A stretch of 64,000 bases of DNA from Bradyrhizobium guangdongense (GCF_004114975.1 NZ_CP030051.1:1612001-1676000), one strand, 5' to 3'. Positions 6,748-16,172 are shown, counted from the first letter of the stretch. The notes: generated by a model from the letters alone, not told the origin. Numbers and translations are program-made.

Positions 6748-8430
6748 ATGCGCACGATCGCAAGATGTCTGGCGACGACGAGCCTGGTGCTGGTGACCGC
6801 GATGCTGGCGCCGCCCTCATGGGCCGCCGATGTGGATGCCACGTCGGCGATCGACGCCGTCACGGTTTACCCAGACGGTGCCACCGTCACCCGCGTGATC
6901 GCGATCGACCTGGCCTCCGGCGACAGCACGCTTGTCGCGAAGGATTTTCCGCTTTCGCTCGATCCGTCCTCGCTCCGCGTCGAGGGCGAGGCGGGGACCA
7001 AACTCACCATCGGCACCATCGATGCCCGGCCGCCGCGGGCGGCGCCCCCGGTCAATCTGCCCGAGCTCGACAAGCGCATCGAGGCGCTCAAGGATGAGCG
7101 CGCCGATCTGCAGGGCGCGATCGATGCGGCCACCGCACGGCGTAAATTCGCCGAGCGCTTTGCCGAAGCATCTCCCGCCGGCATCGGCGAGAAGGGCGAG
7201 GCGCGCCCGATCACGGAGTGGCGGGCGGCCTTTTCCGCCGTGGCCGAGGAAGTCGCAGCCGCCGACACGGCGATCCGCGATGCCGCCCGAAAACAGCGCG
7301 AGATCGATCGCCAGATCGCGCAGCTCGAAGCCGACCGATCCGCCAAGCCGCCGAGCAAGCTCGAGGTGCGCATCGATATCGCCTCCGACGCCGCAACGAA
7401 GGCCAGGCTGCGGGTCACCTACACGGTGCGCAACGCGCGCTGGCTCCCGCTCTATGACGCCCGGCTCGATACCGGCGCCAGGGACCGCAAGCCACAGCTC
7501 GAGCTGGTCCGCCGCGCCGAGGTGACGCAATCGACCGGCGAGGATTGGTCCAACGTCACGCTCGGTGTCTCCACCGTGCGCATCGCCCGCGGCGGCAGCG
7601 CGCCCGAGCTGGGCTCGCTGGTGGCCCAATATCCGCAGATGCCGAAGCCAACGGCACTCGGCTCGGTTTCGGATCTGGCAAGGCCCGCTCCCGTATTGCG
7701 TCAGATGCAGGCTCCATCCTTCGCTGCCAAGCTCGCGGAAGCATCCGAGCCGCGCGAGCGCGCCGATGAACAGCAGGCCGTTGCCGAGATCGGCGACTTC
7801 CAGGCCACCTTCAAGATTCCCGGCCGCGTCAGCCTCGGTGCCGCCGAGGGTGCCAAGAGCCTGCGCATCGCCTCGATGAGCGTGCCCGCCGAGCTCGCGG
7901 TCCGCGCCGCACCGGTGCAGGACCCCACCGCTTTCCTCGAAGCCAGCTTCAAGCAGACCGACGATATGACGCTGTTGCCGGGCAAGGTCGCGATCTATCG
8001 TGATGGCATCTTCGTCGGCCGCGGCAAGCTGTCGGCATCAGCCAAGGACGACATCGTGCGGCTCGGTTTCGGTGCCGACGACAAGGCCAAGGTCGAGCGG
8101 ACCGTCCTCAAGCGTAACGAAGGTTCCGCCGGCCTTCTGGTCACGACCTCGAAGACCGACGAGCGCGCCTTCAAGACCACCATCCGCAACGGCCATGACT
8201 TCCCGATTCACGTTGCGATCGAGGATCAGCTGCCGGTCAGCGAAAACGAAGATATCGTGGTCGAGATGCTGCCCGCGACCACGCCTCCCACGGCCAAGGA
8301 CATCCGCGACAAGCGCGGCGTGCTGGAATGGTCGTTCGACGCCAAGCCCGGCGAGGTCAAGGACATCAACTTCGCCTGGCGCGTCCGCTGGCCGAAGGAC
8401 AAGAGCATGGTGATCGTGCCGTCGGGCTAG
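6748..8430 (+). CDS. MuiA-like secreted protein (DUF4140/DUF4139)
   Basis: A 560-residue protein with a Sec signal peptide (residues 1-27, ending PSWA). It has the DUF4140 start AIDAVTVYPDGATVTRV, a coiled-coil segment around 85-180 (ELDKRIEALKDERADL), then the DUF4139 domain (NARWLPLYDARLDTG, TGEDWSNVTLGVST, ending EWSFDAKPGEVKDINFAWRV). Relatives are called mucoidy-inhibitor A after a bacterial phenotype, with no established biochemical function. I chose the ATG at 6748 because AGGGAG lies seven bases upstream and the signal peptide follows directly. It is probably its own unit, ending at a palindromic repeat that separates it from the convergent ABC operon. Confidence 0.88.
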   Translation: MRTIARCLATTSLVLVTAMLAPPSWAADVDATSAIDAVTVYPDGATVTRVIAIDLASGDSTLVAKDFPLSLDPSSLRVEGEAGTKLTIGTIDARPPRAAPPVNLPELDKRIEALKDERADLQGAIDAATARRKFAERFAEASPAGIGEKGEARPITEWRAAFSAVAEEVAAADTAIRDAARKQREIDRQIAQLEADRSAKPPSKLEVRIDIASDAATKARLRVTYTVRNARWLPLYDARLDTGARDRKPQLELVRRAEVTQSTGEDWSNVTLGVSTVRIARGGSAPELGSLVAQYPQMPKPTALGSVSDLARPAPVLRQMQAPSFAAKLAEASEPRERADEQQAVAEIGDFQATFKIPGRVSLGAAEGAKSLRIASMSVPAELAVRAAPVQDPTAFLEASFKQTDDMTLLPGKVAIYRDGIFVGRGKLSASAKDDIVRLGFGADDKAKVERTVLKRNEGSAGLLVTTSKTDERAFKTTIRNGHDFPIHVAIEDQLPVSENEDIVVEMLPATTPPTAKDIRDKRGVLEWSFDAKPGEVKDINFAWRVRWPKDKSMVIVPSG

Positions 8431-8458
8431 GACTTCTTCGCCACGGAGGAAATGCGCT

Positions 8459-8562
8459 CCCTCTCCCGCCTGCGGGAGAGGGCAGGGGTGAGGGCTCTTT
8501 CCTCTTGGGGAGTCTTCGTCGTCGAGACACCCTCTCCCCAACTCTCCCCGCAAGCCGGGGAG
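8459..8562. repeat. Pair of GC-rich palindromes (CCCTCTCCCGC family)
   Basis: First hairpin: CCCTCTCCCGC (8459-8469) and GCGGGAGAGGG (8472-8482), a perfect 11-bp stem with a two-base loop. Second: CTCCCCG (8544-8550) and CGGGGAG (8556-8562). Between them is a GGGGTGAGGG segment like that at 2604. It lies between the convergent MuiA-like gene and the ABC permease, so it can serve as a bidirectional transcript end. The composition suggests a dispersed Bradyrhizobium-type repeat. Confidence 0.65.
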
Positions 8563-8639
8563 GGGGAGGACTGTCTTCGTGGTTCGCGCGTTGAGCCGAT
8601 CTGACTCTTGTGACGGTCGTTCGCGAGCAAACGAGAGAG

Positions 8640-9542
8640 CTATTCCTTCACCGCGCCTGTGAGCGAAGACACGTAATAGTCCACGAACAGCGAGTAGAAG
8701 ATCGCAACCGGCAGCGAGCCGAGCAGCGAGCCGGCCATCAGCGCGCCCCACTGGTAGACGTCGCCGGTGACCAGCTCGGTCAGGATCGCGACCGGCACGG
8801 TCTTGTTGGCGCCGCTCTGGATGAAGGCGAGCGCGTAGATGAACTCGTTCCAGGACAGCGTGAAGGAGAAGATGCCGGCCGAGATCAGGCCGGGCACCGC
8901 CAGCGGCAGCGTGATCCGGCGCAGGATCTGCAGCCGCGTCGCGCCGTCGACCAGCGCGCATTCCTCGAGCTCGTAGGGGATCGACTTGAAATAACCGATC
9001 AGCAGCCAGGTGCAGAACGGCACCAGGAAGGTCGGATAGACCAGGATCAGCGCCAGCGGAGAATCGAACAGGCCGAACTGCACGACGACGGTGGCAAGCG
9101 GAATGAACAGGATCGAGGGCGGGACGAGATAGGCGAGATAGATGCCGAGGCCGACATAGGGGCTGCCGCGAAAGCGCAGGCGCTCGATCGCATAAGCGGC
9201 CAGCGTGCTCGCGACCAGCGACAGCGTGGTCGCCCCGATCGCGACCAGCATGGTGGTCCACAGCCAGCGCGGATAGGCGGTCTCGAACAAGAGATGCTTG
9301 ATGTGCGCCAGCGTCGGCGAGGAGATCCAGAACGGGTTGTGCTCCCGGTAGTTCATCAGCTCCGCGTTCGGTTTGAACGAGGTGATCGCCATCCAGTAGA
9401 ACGGAAACAGCAGGATCAGCACGAAGCAGCCGAGCGGCAGATAGATCATCATCAGCCGGCGCAGCCCGGAATCCCAGGCCATGGTGTCGGGCGCCGCTTT
9501 GGCGTTGGCGATAGTGGAGGCTTGCGCGACGCTGTCAGTCAT
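8640..9542 (-). CDS. ABC transporter permease, MalG-type (carbohydrate family)
   Basis: A 300-residue inner-membrane permease with six predicted helices and the EAA loop ELEECALVDGATRLQILRRITLPLAVPGL, which docks the ATPase. It belongs to the CUT1-type carbohydrate permeases (MalG side). Its start overlaps the end of the upstream permease by eight bases, showing translational coupling. It is the last gene of the operon seen here. No ATP-binding gene follows, so the ATPase must be encoded elsewhere or shared (MsmK/UgpC style). Confidence 0.92.
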   Translation of the reverse strand: MTDSVAQASTIANAKAAPDTMAWDSGLRRLMMIYLPLGCFVLILLFPFYWMAITSFKPNAELMNYREHNPFWISSPTLAHIKHLLFETAYPRWLWTTMLVAIGATTLSLVASTLAAYAIERLRFRGSPYVGLGIYLAYLVPPSILFIPLATVVVQFGLFDSPLALILVYPTFLVPFCTWLLIGYFKSIPYELEECALVDGATRLQILRRITLPLAVPGLISAGIFSFTLSWNEFIYALAFIQSGANKTVPVAILTELVTGDVYQWGALMAGSLLGSLPVAIFYSLFVDYYVSSLTGAVKE

Positions 9543-10491
9543 TGGCCTCTCCCTGCTGCCATTTGCGGCGTGCCAGGCCGAAATACGAAAACAGCGTCGC
9601 GAACACCAGGAAGGGGATCATCGACACCGCGATCGCGGCGCCTTCGCCGAGCTCGCCGCCGGCGATGCCGCGCTGGAACGCGAGCGTCGCCAGCAGATGC
9701 GTCGAGTTGCCCGGACCACCGCGGGTGATGGCGTAGACCAGCTGGAAGTCGGTGAAGGTGAAGATGATCGAGAACGTCATGACGATGGCGAGGATCGGCA
9801 TCATCATCGGGAAGGTGATGTAGCGGAAGCGCTGCCACGAACTGGCGCCGTCGAGCATCGCGGCCTCGTAGAGCGAGGGCGAGATGGTCTGCAGGCCGGC
9901 CAGCAGCGAGATCGCGACGAAGGGAATGCCGCGCCAGATGTTCGCGGCGATCAGCGAGAACCGCGCCGGCCAGGGCGAGCCCAGGAAGTCGATATTGCTC
10001 GATTTCCAGTGCAGCACATCGACCAAGAGATAGGAGATGATCGAGAATTGCGGATCGTAGATCCACCAGAATGCCAGGGCCGACAGCACCGTCGGCACGA
10101 TCCAGGGCAACAGGATGATCGCACGCAAGAGGCTCTTGAACGGAAAATGGTTGTTGAGCAGCAGCGCCAGCCAGAAGCCGAGCGCGAACTTTCCGAAGGT
10201 CGCGATACCGGTGTAGATCACACTGTAGGACACCGCGCCCCACCACAGGGGATCGCTGAGCAGATATTGAAAGTTATCCAGGCCGACGAAGATGCCCTTC
10301 TGGCCGATCGTGGTGTCGGTGAAAGCGAGCCAGATGCCGAGCCCCAGCGGATAGGTGAGGAACACCGCGAGCAGTCCGATCGCGGGCGCAAGACACATCG
10401 CGATCAGAAACGGCTTGTAGTCGAACAGGCGAACGAGCCAGTTCGGTTGCCGCTGGGGCAGGACGGGAGAGGAGAGGGTGGTCACGGACAT
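9535..10491 (-). CDS. ABC transporter permease, MalF-type (carbohydrate family)
   Basis: A 318-residue permease with six to seven predicted helices (first near RLFDYKPFLIAMCLAPAIGL) and the EAA loop LYEAAMLDGASSWQRFRYITFPMMMPIL. It pairs with the MalG-type permease downstream. The ATG at 10491 gives the normal MalF-like N-terminus; an in-frame upstream extension would run into the palindromic repeat. The gene is separated from its binding-protein gene by 169 bases filled by that repeat, unusual inside an ABC operon. Confidence 0.92.
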   Translation of the reverse strand: MSVTTLSSPVLPQRQPNWLVRLFDYKPFLIAMCLAPAIGLLAVFLTYPLGLGIWLAFTDTTIGQKGIFVGLDNFQYLLSDPLWWGAVSYSVIYTGIATFGKFALGFWLALLLNNHFPFKSLLRAIILLPWIVPTVLSALAFWWIYDPQFSIISYLLVDVLHWKSSNIDFLGSPWPARFSLIAANIWRGIPFVAISLLAGLQTISPSLYEAAMLDGASSWQRFRYITFPMMMPILAIVMTFSIIFTFTDFQLVYAITRGGPGNSTHLLATLAFQRGIAGGELGEGAAIAVSMIPFLVFATLFSYFGLARRKWQQGEAND

Positions 10492-10525
10492 CAGGGCGTT
10501 GTCCTGTCGTTGAAGGTCACCACAC

Positions 10526-10644
10526 CCGTCATTGCGAGGAGCCCGCGACAAAATTGCGAAGCAATTTTGCGTTGGTGCGACGAAGCAATCCAGGCTGTAA
10601 CCGCCGAGAGACTCTGGATTGCTTCGCTTCGCCCGCAATGACGG
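10526..10644. repeat. 119-bp composite palindromic element inside the ABC operon
   Basis: Terminal inverted repeats CCGTCATTGCG (10526-10536) and CGCAATGACGG (10634-10644) are perfect. Inside are two further perfect hairpins: CAAAATTGC-gaa-GCAATTTTG (10549-10569) and CGAAGCAATCCAG (10581-10593) with its complement at 10614-10626. It lies between the binding-protein gene and the first permease gene, where it could stabilise the upstream mRNA or lower downstream expression, as REP elements do in malE-malF. It could equally be a non-functional dispersed repeat. Confidence 0.85.
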
Positions 10645-10660
10645 ATCGCTCTGTTCGATG

Positions 10661-12004
10661 CTACCTCTGTCGCCTGAAATACCGCTTGCAGCGCTGCTCG
10701 GCTTCCGCGGCTGCGGCCTCCGGCGTGGCCGCCCCGGTCGCAACGGAAGCGAACATCTGGATCAGCACGTAGTCGGCGCTGACGGCACCCGTTGCCGTCG
10801 AGATCGGACCGGCATAGCCGTCGTAGTAGGTGCTGTTCATGGTGTCCTTGAAGATCGCGACCTTGGGATCACCTTTCCACACGGCCGCCTCCGCATAGGC
10901 CGCGAGCGGCTGCGCCCAATAACCGGAATTGGCATTCAGCCACGGCTCGTACTGGTCCTTCTCCAGCATGTATTGCAGGAACGCCTTTGCGGCGTTGGGA
11001 TACTGGCTGTGCTTGAACACCATGGCATTCAGCGTCAGGCCCGCCATCGGCGAGACCTTGGCCACGCCCTTCGGCAGCAATTGATGCTCGCTGTCGTCGG
11101 CGATCGCCTTGGTCGCCGGATCGTTCTTCAGCGAGAAATACAAAGAGACGCCGTTGGCCGTCAGCGCGATCTCCTGCGCGGAATAGGCGCGGTTGTTGCT
11201 GACGTCGTTCCACGACGTCGTGCCGGCGATGAAGGTCGGGTAGAGCTGCTTGACCCAGTTCAGCGCGGCGATGGTCTCCTTGCTGTTGATGGTGACGTTG
11301 CCATCGGAGTCGAGCAGGGCCGCGTTGTGCGACCACAGCGCCCAGCTCGCAAAACCGTTGCCGTCGCCCTTGGCGTTGCCGAGCGCGAAGCCCGCCGGCT
11401 TGCCGGCCTTTTGCAGCTTCTGGCAGAGGTCGAGGATGCCGGCGTGGTCTTCCGGTACCTTGTCGAAGCCGACCGATTGGAGGATCGACTTGCGGTAGAT
11501 CAGCGGACCTGCGGTCGCGCCGAACGGGAGGCCGATCCAGGTGTCGCTCTTGTTCTTCTTGCCGTAGCGCTGCGCCAGCGGCAGCCAGCCGCCATAGCGC
11601 TTGCCGACATAGTCGGCGACGTCGGTGAGCTCGATCAGCTTGTCGACATAGATGTGCGGCGCGTCGGAGAAGCCGATGATGATGTCGGGGCCGGCGCCGG
11701 AATTGGCGGTCACCGCGGTCTGCTGGCTGATGTCCTCCCAGCCGACGAAATCGACCTTGACCTCGACTCCGGTCTCCTTGGTGAATTTCGCCGCGTTGGC
11801 GCGGAACACGTCCTCGTCGGCCTGCACGAAGCGCACCGGCCGCAGCATGCGCAAGCTTGCGCCCTTCTCGATCGGCAGCTTCGGTGCGGGGACGTCGGCG
11901 GCCTTGATTGCGGATTGAGCGTGCGCTGCAACACCCGTGGCAGCGACCGTTGCAGCGGACAGGCCCAGCGCCAAGGCATCACGACGCGTGATGTCGTTCC
12001 TCAT
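10661..12004 (-). CDS. ABC transporter substrate-binding protein, family 1 (carbohydrate type)
   Basis: A 447-residue periplasmic binding protein. The N-terminus MRNDITRRDALALGLSAA is Tat-like and cleavage is likely after AHA. The body has the family-1 fold with GPDIIIGFSDAPHIYVD and NSTYYDGYAGP near the end. The ligand cannot be read from sequence; sugars or polyols are typical of this permease class. The gene lies 88 bases downstream of the 2-hydroxyacid dehydrogenase and upstream of both permeases, which suggests one operon with a step of sugar-acid metabolism. The ATG at 12004 gives the export signal. Confidence 0.92.
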   Translation of the reverse strand: MRNDITRRDALALGLSAATVAATGVAAHAQSAIKAADVPAPKLPIEKGASLRMLRPVRFVQADEDVFRANAAKFTKETGVEVKVDFVGWEDISQQTAVTANSGAGPDIIIGFSDAPHIYVDKLIELTDVADYVGKRYGGWLPLAQRYGKKNKSDTWIGLPFGATAGPLIYRKSILQSVGFDKVPEDHAGILDLCQKLQKAGKPAGFALGNAKGDGNGFASWALWSHNAALLDSDGNVTINSKETIAALNWVKQLYPTFIAGTTSWNDVSNNRAYSAQEIALTANGVSLYFSLKNDPATKAIADDSEHQLLPKGVAKVSPMAGLTLNAMVFKHSQYPNAAKAFLQYMLEKDQYEPWLNANSGYWAQPLAAYAEAAVWKGDPKVAIFKDTMNSTYYDGYAGPISTATGAVSADYVLIQMFASVATGAATPEAAAAEAEQRCKRYFRRQR

Positions 12005-12092
12005 CGGTTCCTCCCTATGATGTCTCCCTTCCCGGCGTTGATCGCCGGTGAAGGGCCGTTTCAGTCCTTCGGCGCGTTGTGCGCCGGCCGCC

Positions 12093-13136
12093 TTAGCTGT
12101 TCGGGCCGCGATCCATGCTGACGGGTTGCCAGCGGCGGAGCGCGGTGTTCTGCAGCACCGACGGATTGACACAGCTTACCGGCCACATGCCCTGAAGCAC
12201 CAGTGACAATTCGTAGCCTACGCGCCGCTTGCGCGCTTCGTCGAACCGTGCCGAGGCCGAGGCGACATGGGCGGTCAGCGTCACGTTCTCCATGCCGAGC
12301 AGCGGGTTGTTGTGCGAGGGCGGTTCCTTCTCCAAAACGTCGAGTGCGGCATGTGCGATCCAGCCCTCCTGCAGCGCCTTGATCAGGCTCTCCTCGTCGA
12401 CGGTGGCGCCGCGCCCGGTGTTGATGAAGATCGAACCCTTCTTCATCTGCCGGAAGTGCTTCTCGGTCAGCATGTGATGCACCTCGGGCCGGGCGGGCGC
12501 GTGCATCGAGACGAAGTCGGATTGCGACAGCACCTCGTTCAGCGTCGCCGGGATGACGCCGTGGTCGTACATCAGCGTTTCCTGGATGAACGGGTCGTAG
12601 GCCATCATGCGCAGGCCGAAGGGAGCGGCGCGCTTCGCCACCGCACGCGCGACGCGGCCGAACGAGATGAAGCCGAGCGTCTGGCCCATCAGCCGCGGGA
12701 TCCTCAGCAGCGCCGGCCGGCCCTCCGCCCAGCGGCCGCTGCGCACCATCCTGTCCTGCTCGACCAGGCGGCGGAAGCCTGACAGCAGCAGCATCATGGC
12801 GTGGTCGGCGACCTCCTCGATGAAAGTGTCGGGGATGTTGGTGACGGGAATGCCCCGCGCGGTCGCGGCCTTCACGTCGACGCTGTCGACGCCGACCGAG
12901 CCGAGCGTGATGACCTTGCAGCTCTCCAGCGCATCGATGATCGATTTGGTGATCGGCATGCCCTTGGCGTAGATCGCATCGGCAGTCCTGGCGGCGGCGA
13001 TGAACTCCGCCTCGTTGGCCGGCGCCTCGACGATTTCGGCATCGATCGGATCGAGCGCCTCGCGCTCGTAGGAATAATCGCTGCCGGCGACCGTGAAGCT
13101 CGCGCCCTTCGGCGTCACCACCCTGTATTTCGGCAT
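12093..13136 (-). CDS. D-isomer-specific 2-hydroxyacid dehydrogenase
   Basis: A 347-residue NAD(P)-dependent dehydrogenase with a catalytic domain split around a Rossmann fold. The catalytic residues are present: Arg in NTGRGATVDEESL, Glu in DVLEKEPP, and His in LTAHVASAS. The nucleotide-binding glycine motif reads LGFISFGRVARAV, with Ser and Ala where Gly is usual. It is related to phosphoglycerate and glyoxylate/hydroxypyruvate reductases; the substrate is unknown. GGGAGCAGGA precedes the ATG at 13136. First gene of the ABC operon, so it probably acts on a product of the imported compound. Confidence 0.88.
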   Translation of the reverse strand: MPKYRVVTPKGASFTVAGSDYSYEREALDPIDAEIVEAPANEAEFIAAARTADAIYAKGMPITKSIIDALESCKVITLGSVGVDSVDVKAATARGIPVTNIPDTFIEEVADHAMMLLLSGFRRLVEQDRMVRSGRWAEGRPALLRIPRLMGQTLGFISFGRVARAVAKRAAPFGLRMMAYDPFIQETLMYDHGVIPATLNEVLSQSDFVSMHAPARPEVHHMLTEKHFRQMKKGSIFINTGRGATVDEESLIKALQEGWIAHAALDVLEKEPPSHNNPLLGMENVTLTAHVASASARFDEARKRRVGYELSLVLQGMWPVSCVNPSVLQNTALRRWQPVSMDRGPNS

Positions 13137-13329
13137 GTCCTGCTCCCGATTTGGTTTCTTGTTGTGACCCGGCCTTCTTGGGCGGGCCTTTGCGTCTTTT
13201 ACGCGAAATCGGCGGCGCCGCGTACAATTCACGGTTGCCGTCGGAGCCATTATTTGCCGTTTTGCTCGGTGTCGTCCGGGCTTCTACGGAGGCCTGTAAG
13301 TAACTTGCTAAGGGGTCTGACACTAAAAG

Positions 13330-13343
13330 TTGATTCAAATCAA
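13330..13343 (+). promoter_or_regulatory. Perfect FNR/FixK-type box upstream of the chemoreceptor gene
   Basis: TTGATTCAAATCAA matches TTGAT-N4-ATCAA exactly. The centre is only about 47 bases before the ATG, so a start site 41.5 bases downstream would leave a leader of about six bases. Activation in the usual geometry is therefore doubtful. Repression, or a leaderless or downstream start, is possible. Confidence 0.6.
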
Positions 13344-13383
13344 AACTGCCTGGCGGTGCATTTCCGCGTCATTCGAGGAGCCC

Positions 13384-15072
13384 ATGGTGAAGTTGAGCAA
13401 TCTGAAGATCGCCCCGAAGCTGGGCATCCTTGTCGGCGTCACCTTGTTCGGCCTGTGCGTCTCCGGGGTTCTGGCCGGCTATCTCATGAAGCAGGAGATG
13501 GTGAACGCTCGCATCGAGCAGGCCAAGGCGATCGTCGACATGGGGCGCAATTATGCCGTTGCGCTGAAGAAGCGGGTCGACGCCGGCGAGATGACGAAGG
13601 ACGCGGCGATGGCCGATCTTCGGCGCTATGGCAATGCGATGACCTATGACAAAGGCGCCGGCTATCTGTTCGGAACGTCCTACGACGGCATCACGCAGTT
13701 GGCGCCGGATCCAAAGCAGATTGGCACGAACCGCATGGAGGTCGTGACCAACGGACGCAAACTGTCCTGGGAATTGATGAACGGTGCGAAGGCCAACGGG
13801 TCGATCCTGCTGACCTATGAATACGCAAAGCCGGGCCAGGAAGGGCTGATCCGGAAGATGGGTTACGCCGTGGCCGTCCCCGAGCTCGAGATGTATCTCG
13901 GCACCGGCGCCTATCTCGACGACATCGACGCCAAGATGGTCCCGGTCTACTGGCTGCTCGGGCTTGCCATGCTCGGCATTGTCATCGTCGCCGGCAGCGT
14001 CGCCTGGATGCTCGGGCGCAGCATCAGCCGCCCGCTGGCGCTACTCGGTATTCGCATGAAGGATCTCGCCGACGGCAAGCTCGAGGGCGACATTCCCGGC
14101 GTCGGCCGTGGTGACGAGATCGGTGAGATGGCCGCCACCGTCCAGATCTTCAAGGACAACGCGGTCCGGATTCGCGAGATCGAGAAGAGCGAGGCGGACG
14201 CGAAGGAGCGTGCCGCAGCGGAACGCCGCCGCGCGATGGAAGACATCGCCAACGATTTCGAACGCAGCGTCAACGGCATCGTGCGCTCTGTCTCCTCGGC
14301 CGCAGCGGGCATGCAGTCGACGGCGCAGTCGATGACTGCGACCGCCAGCGATGCATCCTCGCGCGCGGCAACGGTCGGTGCTGCCTCGCAGAAGGCCTCC
14401 GGCAATGTCGGCACGGTTGCGGCCGCTGCCGAAGAACTGTCGAGCTCGGTTGCGGAAATCTCCCGCCAGGTGACGCGCTCGACGGAAGTGGCGAGCCGCG
14501 CCGTCAGCGACGCCGAGCGCACCAACGCCACGGTGCAGGAGCTCTCGACCGGCGCCGAGAAGATCGGCGAGGTAGTCAAGCTGATTCATTCGATCGCGGC
14601 GCAGACCAACCTGCTCGCGCTCAACGCCACCATCGAGGCGGCGCGTGCCGGTGAATCCGGCCGCGGCTTCGCCGTTGTCGCCTCCGAGGTCAAGGCACTC
14701 GCCAACCAGACCGCCAAGGCGACCGAGGAGATCTCCGCGCAGGTGGCGGCGATGCAGACCTCGACCAGCGATGCGGTCGCGGCGATCGGCGGCATCACCC
14801 AGACCATCGCCGAGATGAGCGAGATCACCGCCGGCATTTCCTCATCGATCGAGCAGCAGGGCGAGGCGACGCGCGAGATCGCGCGTAACATCCAGTCGGT
14901 CGCGGCCGGCTCGAGCGAGATCAACGCCCATATCGGCAGCGTTACCTCGGCCGCGGAAGCGACCGGCACGGCGGCCGGCGACGTGCTGACCAACGCCCGC
15001 GAGCTGGATCATCAGTCCGGCGCGCTGCGCAGCGCGGTGGACGGCTTCCTCGCCAAGGTGCGCGCGGCGTAA
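13384..15072 (+). CDS. Methyl-accepting chemotaxis protein with single-Cache-type sensor
   Basis: A 562-residue chemoreceptor: cytoplasmic start, TM1 (about 14-36), periplasmic sCache-like sensor (about 40-185, with the [13 protein letters not shown] and [11 protein letters not shown] segments), TM2 (about 187-212), HAMP (about 215-265), and the signalling domain with hairpin [20 protein letters not shown]. No C-terminal CheR-tethering pentapeptide is seen. GAGGAG precedes the ATG. Ligands of such Cache domains are often organic acids. A 14-bp FNR-type box lies just upstream, hinting at oxygen- or NO-linked control. Confidence 0.92.
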   Translation: MVKLSNLKIAPKLGILVGVTLFGLCVSGVLAGYLMKQEMVNARIEQAKAIVDMGRNYAVALKKRVDAGEMTKDAAMADLRRYGNAMTYDKGAGYLFGTSYDGITQLAPDPKQIGTNRMEVVTNGRKLSWELMNGAKANGSILLTYEYAKPGQEGLIRKMGYAVAVPELEMYLGTGAYLDDIDAKMVPVYWLLGLAMLGIVIVAGSVAWMLGRSISRPLALLGIRMKDLADGKLEGDIPGVGRGDEIGEMAATVQIFKDNAVRIREIEKSEADAKERAAAERRRAMEDIANDFERSVNGIVRSVSSAAAGMQSTAQSMTATASDASSRAATVGAASQKASGNVGTVAAAAEELSSSVAEISRQVTRSTEVASRAVSDAERTNATVQELSTGAEKIGEVVKLIHSIAAQTNLLALNATIEAARAGESGRGFAVVASEVKALANQTAKATEEISAQVAAMQTSTSDAVAAIGGITQTIAEMSEITAGISSSIEQQGEATREIARNIQSVAAGSSEINAHIGSVTSAAEATGTAAGDVLTNARELDHQSGALRSAVDGFLAKVRAA

Positions 15073-15091
15073 GATCTTGCGCTGAATTCGT

Positions 15092-15129
15092 AAGGTGGGC
15101 AAAGACGCGGAAGCGTCGTGCCCACCTTT
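15092..15129 (+). terminator. Stem-loop terminator after the chemoreceptor gene
   Basis: AAGGTGGGCA is complemented by TGCCCACCTT, with an inner GACGC/GCGTC stem around a GGAA loop and a T-run after the 3' arm. It is a good Rho-independent terminator for the chemoreceptor gene. A related GGTGGGCA...TGCCCGCC half follows at 15157-15182, so this region also has the look of a dispersed repeat. Confidence 0.7.
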
Positions 15130-15194
15130 TCATTGTGGGATCGTTGTGACGTCTCGGTGGGCACGCTTCGCTTTGCCCGCCCTACGAGACCTGC

Positions 15195-16172
15195 TTACTG
15201 CTTCTCGATCCCGGCGTCCCTGATCAGCTTCTCCCACAACACCAGCTGCTCGTTGACGAACGTGCCGAGCTCTTCGGGCGTGCCGGAAAAGGCGTCCATG
15301 CCGAGCGTGGCGAGCTGGGTCTTGATCTCCGGCTTCTCGACGATCTTGCGGATCTCGGCATTGAGCCTGACCACGATCTCCTTGGGCAGGCCGGCGGGCC
15401 CGAAATAGCCCTGCCATGACGAGATGTCGAAATCAGGCACGCCCGCCTCCTGCATTGACGGCAGGCTGGGCACCAGCGGCGAGCGGTCCTTGGTGGTGAC
15501 GGCGAGCGCCCGCAATGCGTTGCCCTGGACGTGCGGAAGGCCGGTCAGGATGTCCACGAACATCATCGAGACGCGCCCGCCCATGACGTCGTTGAGCGCG
15601 GGCGGCGAGCTCTTGTAGGGCACGTGCAAGAGGTCGAGCCCGGCATTGTGCGCGAAGGTGGCGCCCGACACGATCGCCGAGGACGAGCCTGAGGCGTAGC
15701 TCAGCTTGCCCGGATTGGCCTTGCCGTAGGCGACGAGCTCGGCGACGGTTTTGGCCGGCACGTCCGGATTGACGACCAGCATGAACGGCAGATCGCCGGT
15801 GCGCGCGATCGGCGTGAAATCCTTCACCGGATCGTAAGTCAGGCTCTTGAGCAGATAAGGATTGGCCGAATGCGTCGTGTTGGTCGTCACCAGCAGGGTG
15901 TAGCCGTCGGGGGCGGCCTTCGCGACATAGGTCGCCGCAATCATGCCGTTGGCGCCAGCCTTGTTCTCGATCACGATGCCGACGCCGAGCGCCTGCGACA
16001 GGTGCTGCGAGATCAGCCGCGTCGTGGTGTCGGTGCCGCTGCCGGCCGCAAACGGCAGCACCAGCGTGATGTTGCGGCTCGGCCAGGTATCGGCTCGTGC
16101 GGTGGATGCGGCGGCTAGACACAGTGCGGCGGCGCCGGCGGTGCGCAGAGTGCGCACAAGTGATGACAGCAT
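15195..16172 (-). CDS. Bug/TctC-type tripartite tricarboxylate transporter receptor
   Basis: A 325-residue periplasmic binding protein with a Sec signal (residues 1-27, ending TARA) and the Bug family signatures WPSRNITLVLPFAAGSGTD, VIENKAGANGMIA and FADILTGLP-like VDILTGLPHVQG. Family members bind carboxylates, aromatic acids or related compounds and work with TctA/TctB membrane subunits, but no tctAB genes are adjacent. Orphan receptors like this are typical of Bradyrhizobium and Bordetella. Divergent from nothing in the immediate gap and convergent with the chemoreceptor, it is probably a single gene. Confidence 0.93.
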   Translation of the reverse strand: MLSSLVRTLRTAGAAALCLAAASTARADTWPSRNITLVLPFAAGSGTDTTTRLISQHLSQALGVGIVIENKAGANGMIAATYVAKAAPDGYTLLVTTNTTHSANPYLLKSLTYDPVKDFTPIARTGDLPFMLVVNPDVPAKTVAELVAYGKANPGKLSYASGSSSAIVSGATFAHNAGLDLLHVPYKSSPPALNDVMGGRVSMMFVDILTGLPHVQGNALRALAVTTKDRSPLVPSLPSMQEAGVPDFDISSWQGYFGPAGLPKEIVVRLNAEIRKIVEKPEIKTQLATLGMDAFSGTPEELGTFVNEQLVLWEKLIRDAGIEKQ

